This document shows positions 8,659-17,532 of a stretch of DNA of 64,000 bases, piece by piece; the first letter of the stretch is position 1; each line of letters opens with the position of its first letter. Location: the NCBI GenBank assembly GCA_029907255.1, contig JARYMF010000010.1, positions 1 through 64,000 of the forward strand, written 5' to 3'. A program made the position numbers and the translations under genes. The stretch is from Armatimonadota bacterium (lineage in GTDB: Bacteria > Armatimonadota > UBA5829 > DTJY01). Below the pieces are notes generated by a model. The model had not been told where the DNA came from. It searched no databases and saw nothing but the letters and a program-made list of their open reading frames with translations.

Positions 8659-9662
8659 TATCGCAAACCTCCAAAGCTTGCTTTGCGAGCATTCTCAATA
8701 AGTCGGTCAATATCATTCAAATCCATGCCAAACTTCTCGGTTAAAAGCAAATATTCGTTCGTCAATGTTACCCCACATACAGTGGGGTCATCGGTATTCA
8801 CAGTAACCTGCATACCTAAATCATAAAGCATTCTAATCGGGTGATTATCGAGAGAATCAACTGCGCGGGTAAGCACATTACTTGTCGGACAAAGCTCAAA
8901 ACATACTCCTTGGGCTAATGCAATTTCCAAAACATTTGGGTCGCGTACTATTCGAACTCCGTGTCCGATACGAACTGCACCGAGAATTTCAATTGCCTCG
9001 CGAATGCTTTCTGGACCCGAGTCTTCACCTGCATGCACTGTAACACCCAGGCCCGCCTCCCGAATTAATTGAAACTCTTTTGCAAAACGCGATGGTGGAC
9101 ATTCAGCCTCCAAACCCGATAAATCGAAACCTACCACTCCCCTATCGGCATATCTTACTGCAAGCTTGGCTACCTCCATTGGTGTTGGCCAGATTAGAGA
9201 GTTTCCTGGCGGGCGATTCACACTTACTATCAAGCCAACCGTTATGGGAAACCGTCGAGTAGCCACTTGGACACCCTCAATAATACCGTCCATGACCTCA
9301 GACATGGAGAGGGTGTGCGTGATAGCCATACATTCAGGGCTGAATCTAAGCTCAACATAGGTTATATTATCCAGCGAGGCATCCTCGATAACCTCAAATG
9401 TTATACGTGCAATTGCCTCTTTATTAACAAAGCAGTGTCTTATAACTTTAACAAATGGATTGAGAAATTCCCTGAGGTTTTTTGCTGGCTTAGAAAACTG
9501 GATAAGAGATCGTATTTCATCGGGGTCATAAGTTGGAAGGGGTAGCCTATGTTTTCTGCCAAGTTCGGCTATTGTTGTGGGTCGTATTGAACCCTCCAAA
9601 TGCCGATGTAGCTCGACTTTTGGTTTAGCGGCAATTTGAGATATCATCAAGTCGGCGGACAT
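8658..9662 (-). CDS. add: Adenosine deaminase family protein
   Basis: 334 residues, the usual length. It hydrolyses adenosine to inosine (or a related aminopurine or aminodeoxyfutalosine substrate) in the cytoplasm. The zinc and catalytic residues are all present: His19 and His21 (LHRHLEG), His210 and Glu213 (VTVHAGE), His234 (IGHGVRI) and Asp291-Asp292 (NTDDP). It overlaps the nucleotidyltransferase gene by 16 bases upstream and abuts the isomerase gene downstream, giving a tight three-gene unit. The start shown is the first ATG; MISQ, five codons later, is possible. Whether it acts on adenosine or a related compound cannot be decided here. Confidence 0.88.
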   Translation of the reverse strand: MSADLMISQIAAKPKVELHRHLEGSIRPTTIAELGRKHRLPLPTYDPDEIRSLIQFSKPAKNLREFLNPFVKVIRHCFVNKEAIARITFEVIEDASLDNITYVELRFSPECMAITHTLSMSEVMDGIIEGVQVATRRFPITVGLIVSVNRPPGNSLIWPTPMEVAKLAVRYADRGVVGFDLSGLEAECPPSRFAKEFQLIREAGLGVTVHAGEDSGPESIREAIEILGAVRIGHGVRIVRDPNVLEIALAQGVCFELCPTSNVLTRAVDSLDNHPIRMLYDLGMQVTVNTDDPTVCGVTLTNEYLLLTEKFGMDLNDIDRLIENARKASFGGLR

Positions 9663-10564
9663 GATGATATTATAGCATTTTTAAGGCACTCACGCCGATA
9701 AAAATCGGTTATGACATCAACAAGTTTCTCGGGGTATTGCGATCCGGTATCTTCAGCAATGCGTTGTCCATAACGATGGAAAAGATCAATGAGCCGTCCA
9801 AGGGTGTCAACCATCTCCTTTTTTTCGGCATCCGAGACAGTAGACGCAAGCTCAGAAACGAGATTATCTTCTAAATCTCTGCGCACGATACCCCATACTA
9901 CAAAAGACATATCAGTCATTTCATCCGGCCTGGTCCAAAGCCAGAACAGCTGAGCCAAGGTGCCACGAATAGCACTTATCATTCCGGCTGCGTACCAATA
10001 ATCTTCACGTTTTAAGAACCTAACCGCAGAATAAACACATATCCAGAAGTAAACCATTTTCCACCAGACGTGCTCAGAAAGAGGCGCGCCAAGGTTTTCC
10101 TCCTCTTTTGGCTCGTATGAGAAGTGCACAAGACGCTTGCGGTCAAATAAAACCTTCACTGGCGATTTTACGCAAATGTGGGGCATTCTTGAGGCACGGT
10201 AGACCTTTACATCTAGAAAATTGCAGTCCTCATAAAACGCGGTAAAGCCGGCTCCGTTGATGTCCTTCGGGCTTTCCCAAGCCACAACGCATTCCCCAAT
10301 GGAAGTTGCAATCCGTTTGGCGCTTTGGAACGCGTGGTAGAACTTGTCGTCATCAACAGCAACAGCCACATCAATGTCAGAAAATTTATCTGCACTGCCT
10401 GCTCCAAAGGAGCCGTGAAGCCAGCACGCAAGGATAAGGTTTTCCTCTGCAAATGCCGCTGCTAGTCGATTTATAAAACCAGCCTGGGGCTCTGGACCTT
10501 CTATTATTGGCAAATTCAACGTCATACTAACTAACCAATGGGATGCGTCTTTCTCGCACCCCAC
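9647..10564 (-). CDS. Nucleotidyltransferase-domain protein (MNT / aminoglycoside adenylyltransferase-like)
   Basis: 305 residues. The nucleotidyltransferase signature is clear: GSF (51-53) followed by SDIDV, with Asp63 and Asp65 as metal ligands. The C-terminal half is helical and Trp-rich and resembles the accessory helical domain of kanamycin-type nucleotidyltransferases. Target unknown. The first possible start is GTG at 10564, with an ATG at 10525; neither has a clear ribosome-binding site. Its 3' end overlaps add by 16 bases. Antitoxin (MNT-HEPN) function seems unlikely because no HEPN partner is adjacent. Confidence 0.7.
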   Translation of the reverse strand: MGCEKDASHWLVSMTLNLPIIEGPEPQAGFINRLAAAFAEENLILACWLHGSFGAGSADKFSDIDVAVAVDDDKFYHAFQSAKRIATSIGECVVAWESPKDINGAGFTAFYEDCNFLDVKVYRASRMPHICVKSPVKVLFDRKRLVHFSYEPKEEENLGAPLSEHVWWKMVYFWICVYSAVRFLKREDYWYAAGMISAIRGTLAQLFWLWTRPDEMTDMSFVVWGIVRRDLEDNLVSELASTVSDAEKKEMVDTLGRLIDLFHRYGQRIAEDTGSQYPEKLVDVITDFYRRECLKNAIISSCPPT

Positions 10565-10688
10565 ACAATTTTATTATTGTTCGCAAGCCAGGCAAAAATT
10601 ACCTTTAAAAGCATGGACGCAAAAATTTTTGAATAACAAAAAACGACACAGGGGTAAGAAATTGACAGGTTTTAAAGAGGAAACTCCA

Positions 10689-11165
10689 ATGAATAGAAAA
10701 AACACCTTGCTCATTATTACAGCGCTTGTTTTGCTAATAAACAATTACCTACTGCCTCAAGCTAAAATTGTGGTTAAAGAGCGCGTGACCATCACCGTTG
10801 ACAAGGCAGTGGTTCGAACCGACGTTCCACCAATAAGTATAAACGGCCGAACTCTCGTCCCTGTCCGTAGCGTATTTGAAGCATTCAACGCTGAAATAGG
10901 CTGGTTTCCACGTGAACGCAGAGTATTTATCCGCAAGGATAAGCAGGTTATCTGGCTGCACATCGGAGATGCCCATGCCAAGGTAGACGGACAAATCCTT
11001 ACGCTCGATGTTCCAGTAGTTATTTACCGAGGCAGGGCAATGGTGCCGCTCAGGTTTTTAGCTGAAACACTCGGTGCAGTTGTAACGTGGGATTCCAAGA
11101 CCCAAACAATTACAATCGTGACGCCAGAACGGACTTCTTCGCCCACTGACAAGCAGTCTAATTAA
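10689..11165 (+). CDS. Copper amine oxidase N-terminal (stalk) domain protein
   Basis: 158 residues from the ATG at 10689, chosen because GAGG lies eight bases upstream; an upstream in-frame start at 10629 adds a basic tail without a site. An N-terminal hydrophobic segment (residues 6-20) is a signal or anchor. Two copies of the stalk motif follow, INGRTLVPVRSVFEAF and YRGRAMVPLRFLAETLGA, each ending in a W-and-TITI-type strand. Such domains are non-enzymatic extracellular modules in surface proteins. No enzymatic domain is attached. Regulation is not apparent. Confidence 0.85.
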   Translation: MNRKNTLLIITALVLLINNYLLPQAKIVVKERVTITVDKAVVRTDVPPISINGRTLVPVRSVFEAFNAEIGWFPRERRVFIRKDKQVIWLHIGDAHAKVDGQILTLDVPVVIYRGRAMVPLRFLAETLGAVVTWDSKTQTITIVTPERTSSPTDKQSN

Positions 11166-11204
11166 CTTTATGCAAAGACACCTTAAATGGCCCGTTTAGA
11201 ACCA

Positions 11205-12092
11205 TTATTTCTGAGGACGCTCGGATATGAGATCATCATAGTAAAGATATTCCTGTGCCCATCCGGCAAATGCCCCAAATTTCGCTTGAAAATAATCCAC
11301 AATGTGCTGATAGATGCGCGGAGTTAGAGACTTGCCCCGCAGTTCTAGCATGTAGTACTTCACAGCAACGTTGTAGATATGGGTGTCCACAGGGAAAGCT
11401 TGGTCCTTACCCAATGAGAAAAGAAGAACGCAATCCGCAATCTTCAACCCCACACCCCTGATGGCGAGAAGCTCCCGGCGCGCCTCTTCGTAACTTGCTT
11501 CTTTAAGAGAATTTAGCCATCCATTCGGCCTGTCTAGAATCTGTCTTGCCACCGAATGGAGATTCGCTGCTCTGAAGCCCAACCCAGCGATTTCGGCAAG
11601 CTCATTAGGGTCTGCACGCGCAATAGCTTCAGCTGATGGGAAAGAATAGTAATCAACTCCATCAAGATTAGCAATTCTCTCACCATACCTGCTAGAAATC
11701 GCCTCAATTGCACTTACAATGCGAGAGATTGAGTTTGCAGTTGAACATATATAAGAAAAAAGCGTCTCCTCGGGCTCTTGTTGCAGCACTCTAAGACCTT
11801 TGAACCGTTCAATAATTTTCTTTAGACGCTCGTCTGCACGGATAAAATCGGCATATAAACGCGCAAGGCATACTTCCAATCGAAAATAACGACAAAGTAA
11901 GTCCTCATCGCTGGCATTCGGGAAAATTTCATATTTGACCTCGGTTTCCTCTTGCCAGATTCGCATAATGCGGCCGCGAACAACCCCCGTCCATCTCCCA
12001 TCAGCATCCATTCTCCAGCGGAAAGCTTGACCAGGGGTAAGAGTATGAAGTAAATTGAGCTCGCTTGGATTTATCAAGAGCGTGTTCGCCAT
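11205..12092 (-). CDS. ogg: 8-oxoguanine DNA glycosylase / AP lyase (OGG1 family)
   Basis: 295 residues, matching full-length OGG1 rather than the short archaeal types. It excises 8-oxoguanine and nicks the abasic site. The OGG N-terminal domain includes LTPGQAFRW. The helix-hairpin-helix-GPD motif is IRGVGLKIADC with catalytic Lys217, and the catalytic Asp236 sits in PVDTH. AAAGG lies six bases before the ATG. It converges on the stalk-domain gene with only 39 bases between, and I see no clear terminator there. Confidence 0.92.
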   Translation of the reverse strand: MANTLLINPSELNLLHTLTPGQAFRWRMDADGRWTGVVRGRIMRIWQEETEVKYEIFPNASDEDLLCRYFRLEVCLARLYADFIRADERLKKIIERFKGLRVLQQEPEETLFSYICSTANSISRIVSAIEAISSRYGERIANLDGVDYYSFPSAEAIARADPNELAEIAGLGFRAANLHSVARQILDRPNGWLNSLKEASYEEARRELLAIRGVGLKIADCVLLFSLGKDQAFPVDTHIYNVAVKYYMLELRGKSLTPRIYQHIVDYFQAKFGAFAGWAQEYLYYDDLISERPQK

Positions 12093-12158
12093 TGTACACC
12101 TTTAGTGAATCGCTTATATTACTTTTCTATTCGCACGAATTACGTAAAGTTCAAAGCA

Positions 12159-12806
12159 TCAAATCTTATAATGATAAGCATCAATTGTTTGGTCTTTAAA
12201 ACTTACAATCCAGTAATCACCTTCTCCGCCATAGCCAACATTAATAATTGTCCGACCATCTTTTAGAACCCGCTTCTGGGGAAGATGGAGATGGCCGCAT
12301 AAATAGAGGCGGGGTGATATTTGGCGAAAGGCTTCAAGAAAACACCGCTGGCCGCCATGCCCGCCACCTGGCACCTCGTCCGCGAGACCAATTGCACATC
12401 CGTGCGTAATCATTACGTCAACGTGTTCATGTTCATGAGCAACATGCTCGGCAATTTGCCTAACATCCTCATCGGTTACGTAGTGTGGCTTGCGATGAGA
12501 TTTTGCCCAGATTCCACTTATGCCAACAAACCTTAAGCCGCCAAACTCGCGAACTTCGCCTTGTGAAAGCAACACTAGGCTGCCGTCTTGGTTCTTGGCG
12601 TTCCGAAGCAGGTCCACATAATCATGATTACCATAAACTGTTAGCACAGGAACACGAGCTACGATGGCTTGAAAAATTCCTTCGTCTACTTGATTGGGAT
12701 CACCCCAGTCACCGGTAGAAACAAGAAGGTCAACCTTAGATTGCTCCAGGGCCTTAAGAACAACATTGAGATTTCCATGCATATCACCAACTGCAAGAAT
12801 ATCCAT
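12159..12806 (-). CDS. Calcineurin-like metallophosphoesterase
   Basis: About 215 residues from ATG 12806; a GTG at 12818 is an alternative. The dinuclear metal signature is complete: GDMHGN, GDWGDP, YGNHDY, ITHGC and CGHLHLPQ, spread from residue 8 to about 180. The size and motif spacing fit small cytosolic phosphodiesterases of the YfcE or UDP-2,3-diacylglucosamine hydrolase type, but no substrate-specific feature is visible. It is divergent from the LCP gene. Confidence 0.87.
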   Translation of the reverse strand: MDILAVGDMHGNLNVVLKALEQSKVDLLVSTGDWGDPNQVDEGIFQAIVARVPVLTVYGNHDYVDLLRNAKNQDGSLVLLSQGEVREFGGLRFVGISGIWAKSHRKPHYVTDEDVRQIAEHVAHEHEHVDVMITHGCAIGLADEVPGGGHGGQRCFLEAFRQISPRLYLCGHLHLPQKRVLKDGRTIINVGYGGEGDYWIVSFKDQTIDAYHYKI

Positions 12807-12865
12807 ACCAATCACCACTACCCTGTAATGGACAAAGAGAAAATTATTTTAGAACGATTGTTTGG

Positions 12866-12894
12866 TTGACTAGAAATAGACCGCTAGTTATAAT
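12866..12894 (+). promoter_or_regulatory. Strong sigma-70 promoter of the LCP gene
   Basis: TTGACT (12866-12871), a 17-base spacer and a perfect TATAAT (12889-12894). Transcription should start near 12901, giving a leader of about 85 bases before the LCP start codon. Confidence 0.75.
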
Positions 12895-12985
12895 ATGGAG
12901 ACTGCTTGTTTTGATCTCGTTTTGTTATATTTTGAGGGTTAACAAACCGCCCTAATTCGGTAAACACAAAAAGTTTTCGACGCGA

Positions 12986-13972
12986 ATGGGCAAAATGCAA
13001 ACTCAACCTAAAGCCAACCGGATACGAAAATCCCCACGCGGTGTTCGCAAAATAATTAGAGCATTTATCTTTCTTTTCCTTTTCTTAGTTTTTTCAATAA
13101 CTGGCACCCTTTTTTACTATTATTCCTCCTCTCAAACTGTGCACGACGCCATACAAGTGGCGCTCTCACATAATTATTCACCGGCGGAAGCCTTTCCCGG
13201 CAAGGATGAAGTCAACATTCTTTTGCTTGGGCGGGATGTAGACAGAGATAGACATGGACGCATCGTAAACACACGTGGTAGGACGGACGCCATGTTGTTG
13301 GTGCATGCTGATTTCCGCAACCACAAGATTAACATACTTTCAATTCCCCGCGATACCCTAGTACACATTCCAGGCCATAGGGGCAAACGAAGAATAAGCT
13401 ATGCAAACGCGCTCGGCGGCCCAAGCTTAACCTGTCAAACATTAGAGGAGTTTCTTGGCGTCTATCCGGAAAACTATGTGCTGATAGACTTTAATACATT
13501 CGAGAAAGCTGTGGATGCAATTGGCGGACTGGAGGTCACAGTTGACAAGCAGCTTGACTACGACGATAACTGGGGCAATCTGCACATACACCTCAAACCC
13601 GGCAGACAGGTTCTCAATGGCAACCAAGCCATGGGTTTCGTGCGGTACAGGCAGTCAAAGTCGGGAGATGCCGAGAGCGATTTCGTTAGAATAGGGAGAC
13701 AGCAAGAGCTTTTGCGAGCTGCCAAAGCAAAATTGTCAAACCCTTGCGTAATGCTAAAACTGCCTCATATCCTAGACATGATACGCAAGGACACCGAGAC
13801 TAACCTCTCATTTCGGCAGATGATGTGCCTGCTTTCATTTGCAAAATCTCTACCCCAATCCAATATAAGAATGGAGACGCTCCCTGCGCTCAATACAGGG
13901 GGAATTTTTGTCAAAGCAGATCCAGAAGCAACAAAAAAACTAATTTATGATATGTTTCAAGCGAACCATTAG
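12986..13972 (+). CDS. LytR-CpsA-Psr (LCP) family glycopolymer transferase
   Basis: 328 residues. LCP proteins transfer lipid-linked glycopolymers onto peptidoglycan or glycoproteins. A basic cytoplasmic head (about 1-24) precedes one membrane helix (about 25-46), and the LCP domain starts near residue 70 with NILLLGRDVD. The conserved Arg/Asp core is seen in RGRTDAMLLVHAD, ILSIPRDT and RRISYANALGG, with GFVRYRQ and the following D-FVRIGRQQ-L motif near residue 215. No clear ribosome-binding site precedes the ATG. It may act on the product of the polysaccharide locus at 16.6-40.9 kb, though it is not in that operon. Confidence 0.92.
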   Translation: MGKMQTQPKANRIRKSPRGVRKIIRAFIFLFLFLVFSITGTLFYYYSSSQTVHDAIQVALSHNYSPAEAFPGKDEVNILLLGRDVDRDRHGRIVNTRGRTDAMLLVHADFRNHKINILSIPRDTLVHIPGHRGKRRISYANALGGPSLTCQTLEEFLGVYPENYVLIDFNTFEKAVDAIGGLEVTVDKQLDYDDNWGNLHIHLKPGRQVLNGNQAMGFVRYRQSKSGDAESDFVRIGRQQELLRAAKAKLSNPCVMLKLPHILDMIRKDTETNLSFRQMMCLLSFAKSLPQSNIRMETLPALNTGGIFVKADPEATKKLIYDMFQANH

Positions 13973-14053
13973 CGAATCGCTGTCGTCTAAAACGTGAAAT
14001 TAGATTGCACTGCCACTTTGCTTCACAAGCATAAAAAGCGCAACCAATATTAG

Positions 14054-14082
14054 TTGACGCCAAACGCTAAGTGTGCTAATAT
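14054..14082 (+). promoter_or_regulatory. Sigma-70 promoter of the prepilin-like gene
   Basis: TTGACG (14054-14059), a 17-base spacer and TAATAT (14077-14082). The implied start near 14089 leaves a leader of about 220 bases. A second, weaker pair (TTGTCA at 14193) lies further down. Confidence 0.6.
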
Positions 14083-14088
14083 TTATTA

Positions 14089-14311
14089 AGCAGTACTGCT
14101 ATCTGCAGGTAAGCTTTGGTAGTCTCGCAAGTAATATAGGACTCATAAAAATCATACCGTATACTCAGCTCTAGATGGGCAGGTTTAACAAATTGTCAAA
14201 GTTCTTGCCCGTGTCAAAATAAATACAACTCAAGAAAGGAGGTGAACCTGGGACAAGTCGCGTAAGTCGGCGCGACGCTTATATTTTTGAATTACTCTGG
14301 AGGTGCTTAAA
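14089..14311 (+). promoter_or_regulatory. Long structured 5' leader with an isolated perfect Shine-Dalgarno and a hairpin
   Basis: This fills the 339-base gap between the LCP gene and the prepilin gene. A GGGCAGG/CTTGCCC imperfect hairpin spans 14178-14210. At 14233-14245 there is AGAAAGGAGGTGA, a full complement of the usual 16S rRNA 3' tail. It is followed in frame by GTG or CTG and a stop at 14263, so it could serve a 5-7-codon peptide. GTCGCG (14257-14262) and CGCGAC (14271-14276) form a hairpin over that stop codon. The gene's own GGAGG follows at 14299-14303. No known riboswitch class was recognised. Confidence 0.45.
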
Positions 14312-15067
14312 ATGCTTTTTGCAAAGCGTAATCGCTCGGGCTTCACACTAATTGAATTGCTCGTTGTCATAGCTATCATTGTTATACTCGCAGCAATTCT
14401 ATTTCCAGTGTTCGCTCGAGCAAAGGCGGCGGCAGTTAAGAATCAGTGCATCAACAACCTGAAGCAAATTACTGCCGCGATGAATCTCTACACGTCGGAC
14501 TATGATGACCATTTCCCACTCGTATCGGGATTTGGTCGAGTGTTCGATACAATGTCCATCTTTGAACTCGGAGGCACGGACCTTCGCGATCCCCAAAAGA
14601 GGGACTCGGCTTGGTTCCAATATCTCTTGCTGCCATACGTCAAGAATCAAAAGATTTTTGAGTGCCCTGCTGTGAAAATCAACGGTTCTTGGACAATAGG
14701 CAGCACAGATTACAAGTTTAGCGACAACTGGGCTTCTATAAACAGCCAAAGCCAAGATCCTCGCACTACCTATATATTCAATGCACGCTGCAAAGACCCA
14801 GTTTCAGGCGGATATTACCTAATTAGCGGACAATCTCTGTCGGTGTGCGACAAACCCGGTGATGCTCCACTAATTTGGGATGCGCCATCCGGCTTCAGGG
14901 TTGGCAATACAACTGAAGTCCAGCTGGCTCATGCTGACTCCATCAACGTAGCCTACGCTGATGGACACGTCAAGACCTTCCAGGTTTCAAACCCGCAGGA
15001 TCCAAAGTGGCAAAGCAATCACTTCTGGGTAAACTACGGAAGTGAAGGATGGGTGCCACCTCAATAG
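14312..15067 (+). CDS. Type IV prepilin-like / DUF1559-style protein with H-x9-DG-type C-terminus
   Basis: 251 residues from the ATG at 14312 (GGAGG eight bases upstream; a GTG at 14303 is less likely). The class III signal is textbook: a short basic leader ending in Gly10, then [18 protein letters not shown], with Glu5 of the mature protein. The next segment, [22 protein letters not shown], splits naturally after LYTSDY and is typical of this family in Armatimonadota and Planctomycetota. The C-terminus has [16 protein letters not shown], the processing-associated H-x9-DG-type element. It is a single gene ended by a strong terminator, so it may be an abundant surface pseudopilin. Confidence 0.9.
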   Translation: MLFAKRNRSGFTLIELLVVIAIIVILAAILFPVFARAKAAAVKNQCINNLKQITAAMNLYTSDYDDHFPLVSGFGRVFDTMSIFELGGTDLRDPQKRDSAWFQYLLLPYVKNQKIFECPAVKINGSWTIGSTDYKFSDNWASINSQSQDPRTTYIFNARCKDPVSGGYYLISGQSLSVCDKPGDAPLIWDAPSGFRVGNTTEVQLAHADSINVAYADGHVKTFQVSNPQDPKWQSNHFWVNYGSEGWVPPQ

Positions 15068-15095
15068 TTAAATTAAAAAGACTGGCATAAGGTAG

Positions 15096-15135
15096 AAACT
15101 CAACAGGTGGATCGGTTGGTCCACCTGTTGAGTTT
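15096..15135 (+). terminator. Rho-independent terminator of the prepilin-like gene
   Basis: A perfect 16-bp stem (15096-15111 with 15120-15135) has an eight-base loop, and the 3' arm ends in a T run followed by TTATA. It lies just after the stop codon at 15067 and before the convergent CHASE2 gene. Confidence 0.9.
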
Positions 15136-15161
15136 TTATAAACCCAGCTACCCAGGGGACA

Positions 15162-16484
15162 TCATTCGGTTGAACCAGCGGGGTAAAGCAAACCCGCAAT
15201 AACAGAACCAAACAATATAAGAAGAATAGATGGGATAATAGGAAGAACATGTTTTAGAGTTGCAAGCACAATCATTGCAACCAATATGTAAACAAGTGGG
15301 GCAACAATTGCAAAATAGCTTAGCTGAGATTCGGAGAATGACGGTAATAAAAGACCAAGCAATATGCCGAGTATCAGCAAGACTGCAAGTGCCTCGAGCT
15401 TCCTTCTCACGAGGAAGCTCTTGTCTAGAATTGTCGTAAGTGCATTTGCCGTAACTTCAACTCGCGGCATCTGTCCATATGGCGTAAGTAAGACGCCAGC
15501 ATAAAGAGAAGATGAATCGGTGACCCCAACAAGAACTAGCTTACCTGCAAACAACGACCTGTCAAGCTTCCCTGAAAGAAGATCCGAGGCGCTGTAACGA
15601 GGAATTGTACCTGCTGGCCCGACGTAGTTTATGAGCATTCTACCCTGCTCATCTATTGGTATCTCGGCAACCAATGATTGATTTGCAATTAAATCAATGC
15701 TTCCAGTCAGGTCAACGATTATCTGATCTTTATCTACTCCCAGAATCTTCGCAGAAACAGCAAGCGGCAACCCAGGTAGAGCCACAACTTGGTCAGTTAA
15801 CTTTGGAAGAGGGGTTGTCTGGGGTAGCGGCTGAGTTGGAATTGGGTACTTTACTGTCGTAAGATATGCAAGCTGAGCTTCGCGAACAACTCCAGACGAA
15901 GGCGTACCTACCATTCCACCTATGCCTTCAGCCGCGGTCATCAAATTTGCTACCGGTGGTATGAAAAAGTAATAGCTAAACATTGGAGAATCTACGGGAT
16001 ACTCAATCCGACGTGAAATTGCAAAACGCTCCAAAATGATAAGCGCACGAACGTCGGAAGGCGTCCATTCGGTTTCTCTCAAAGGATCATAAGCCATCGG
16101 CAGGAATACATTTTCGGCGCTACGCACCGCTTCCCATAGCGCAGTATCGGCTCCCGGATGGAGACTATCTGGCCGGTCAAAAAGGAAATCATACACGATT
16201 CGACTTGCGCCAACCTTTGTAAGTGCCCGAATGATTCTGGCATGTTTTTTGTAGTCCCACGGCAATGGCCCAAGTTCGTCAATAGTCTTTGAATCAATTG
16301 CCAACACTACAACGTCCGGCCGAGGTGGTGCTTTAAAGCGCATGCGGAGAATCATGTCATACGCGCTGAGTTCCGCAGACGAATTCCACGACCATACCGC
16401 AAGGCCATACATTATCAGCGCCAAGAGAGACAAGAAGAGGAATATTACAATTCTACGTAGAAGACTGCGGCGTTCCAGGTTCAT
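15162..16484 (-). CDS. CHASE2-domain membrane protein without an output domain
   Basis: 440 residues. One N-terminal membrane helix (about 10-32) leads to an extracytoplasmic CHASE2 domain that begins ELSAYDMILRMRF and includes VVVLAIDSKTIDELGPLPW and ASRIVYDFLF. Three closely spaced helices fill residues 345-435. In most proteins a kinase or guanylate cyclase follows these helices; here the chain simply stops. GGAGGAG lies four bases before the ATG. It might signal through a separate partner, or the domain may have a structural role. I see no frameshifted catalytic domain downstream: the next gene is the convergent prepilin. Confidence 0.85.
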   Translation of the reverse strand: MNLERRSLLRRIVIFLFLSLLALIMYGLAVWSWNSSAELSAYDMILRMRFKAPPRPDVVVLAIDSKTIDELGPLPWDYKKHARIIRALTKVGASRIVYDFLFDRPDSLHPGADTALWEAVRSAENVFLPMAYDPLRETEWTPSDVRALIILERFAISRRIEYPVDSPMFSYYFFIPPVANLMTAAEGIGGMVGTPSSGVVREAQLAYLTTVKYPIPTQPLPQTTPLPKLTDQVVALPGLPLAVSAKILGVDKDQIIVDLTGSIDLIANQSLVAEIPIDEQGRMLINYVGPAGTIPRYSASDLLSGKLDRSLFAGKLVLVGVTDSSSLYAGVLLTPYGQMPRVEVTANALTTILDKSFLVRRKLEALAVLLILGILLGLLLPSFSESQLSYFAIVAPLVYILVAMIVLATLKHVLPIIPSILLILFGSVIAGLLYPAGSTE

Positions 16485-16606
16485 ATGACTCCTCCAGGGA
16501 TTTATCCTCGCAGGCTATTTTCCCCTAGAGGTAATGAACCTAAACAACGACAGAACAGTAGCTTGCTGGCACTAGGATGTTAGTCCACCGATTAAATGCA
16601 CTAATC

Positions 16607-17509
16607 TTATACCTCGCCTACTTGAAGGCCTTCAAACTCAAACTTAAATGGAATGACACGGCTGCCCAATTTTTCAACAACGCTGGCAACCTTGTCATAC
16701 TTTCCGGGCTCAGTAAAGAAAAGCACACACCCGCCGCCGCCTGCACCGCATGCTTTGCCGCCAATCGCACCAACTTTGAATGCTTCGTCAAAAAGCTCTT
16801 CGATTTGTTCATTAGTAATGGAAGCATCAAGCTGCTTCTGGTGTTTCCAGTTTTGATTAAGGAGCTCGGCAAACTCATTTAGATCGCCGTTTAACAGTAC
16901 GGTCTTCATCCTAATTGCAACGTTTCGAAGGTTGTACAAAGCATTCACTGTCTCCGGCACACCCCTGCGGTAAGCTCCCCAAACATTTTCGTGTATGTTC
17001 CCCGACAGCCTTGGCTTGCCAGTATAGCAAAGGAGAAGCCTGCTCTCCATTTCGGAAATTACATCAGGGTCAAGCTCCAGCCTCTCAACTTCTACAGTAT
17101 CGTTGAAGGTCATGAAGTTAATGCCACCAATAGCACTAGCATACTGGTCCTGCTTGCCGCCAAGGATTCCTAATATGCGCTCGAGCTCATAGGCAAGGTT
17201 CGCGATCATCTTCTTGTCTTCGATGCTGGTGATTTGGGATTTTATAAGGCTCAGCCACACAACGTTGAGTGAGGCAGACGTACCCAAGCCCGAGCCAGAG
17301 GGTAGATCAGACTTATATGTCACCGTTATTCCCTCATGGGCTTCTTTTTCCATGGTGGTTGTGCTTTCGAAAATCTCAAGGCGGCCAGTGACATATTTAT
17401 CTATAGTGGCGTTGAGTACGGCACCGCCAGCGCCCTTTGCGAATATGTCTACATCGGTCCATCCGCCAGCAAAATCTATGCGTACAGGTGCCTTACTTGT
17501 TATTATCAT
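16607..17509 (-). CDS. GHMP-family sugar kinase, paralog of HddA
   Basis: 300 residues. It opens with MIITSKAPVRIDFAGGWTD and carries the ATP-binding motif DLPSGSGLGTSAS (about 97-109), a GKQDQYASAIGG stretch and the C-terminal GGKACGAGGGGCVLF loop. These match D-glycero-D-manno-heptose-7-phosphate kinase and L-fucose kinase-like enzymes. It resembles the second kinase at 20244-21221 but is clearly diverged. It ends the polysaccharide locus, 23 bases after the SLH-Wzi gene. Substrate: a sugar or sugar phosphate, probably a heptose or fucose-type sugar. Confidence 0.85.
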   Translation of the reverse strand: MIITSKAPVRIDFAGGWTDVDIFAKGAGGAVLNATIDKYVTGRLEIFESTTTMEKEAHEGITVTYKSDLPSGSGLGTSASLNVVWLSLIKSQITSIEDKKMIANLAYELERILGILGGKQDQYASAIGGINFMTFNDTVEVERLELDPDVISEMESRLLLCYTGKPRLSGNIHENVWGAYRRGVPETVNALYNLRNVAIRMKTVLLNGDLNEFAELLNQNWKHQKQLDASITNEQIEELFDEAFKVGAIGGKACGAGGGGCVLFFTEPGKYDKVASVVEKLGSRVIPFKFEFEGLQVGEV

Positions 17510-17532
17510 CCTTTGTTACCCCTTTTCTTCGA

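Noticed and set aside
9647-10564. MNT antitoxin of an MNT-HEPN toxin-antitoxin pair
   Set aside because: The protein is too long, and no HEPN gene is adjacent; its neighbours are an adenosine deaminase and an isomerase.
14089-14311. Known riboswitch in the prepilin leader
   Set aside because: I could not match the cores of c-di-GMP, TPP, SAM or cobalamin riboswitches by eye. An Rfam scan would decide.
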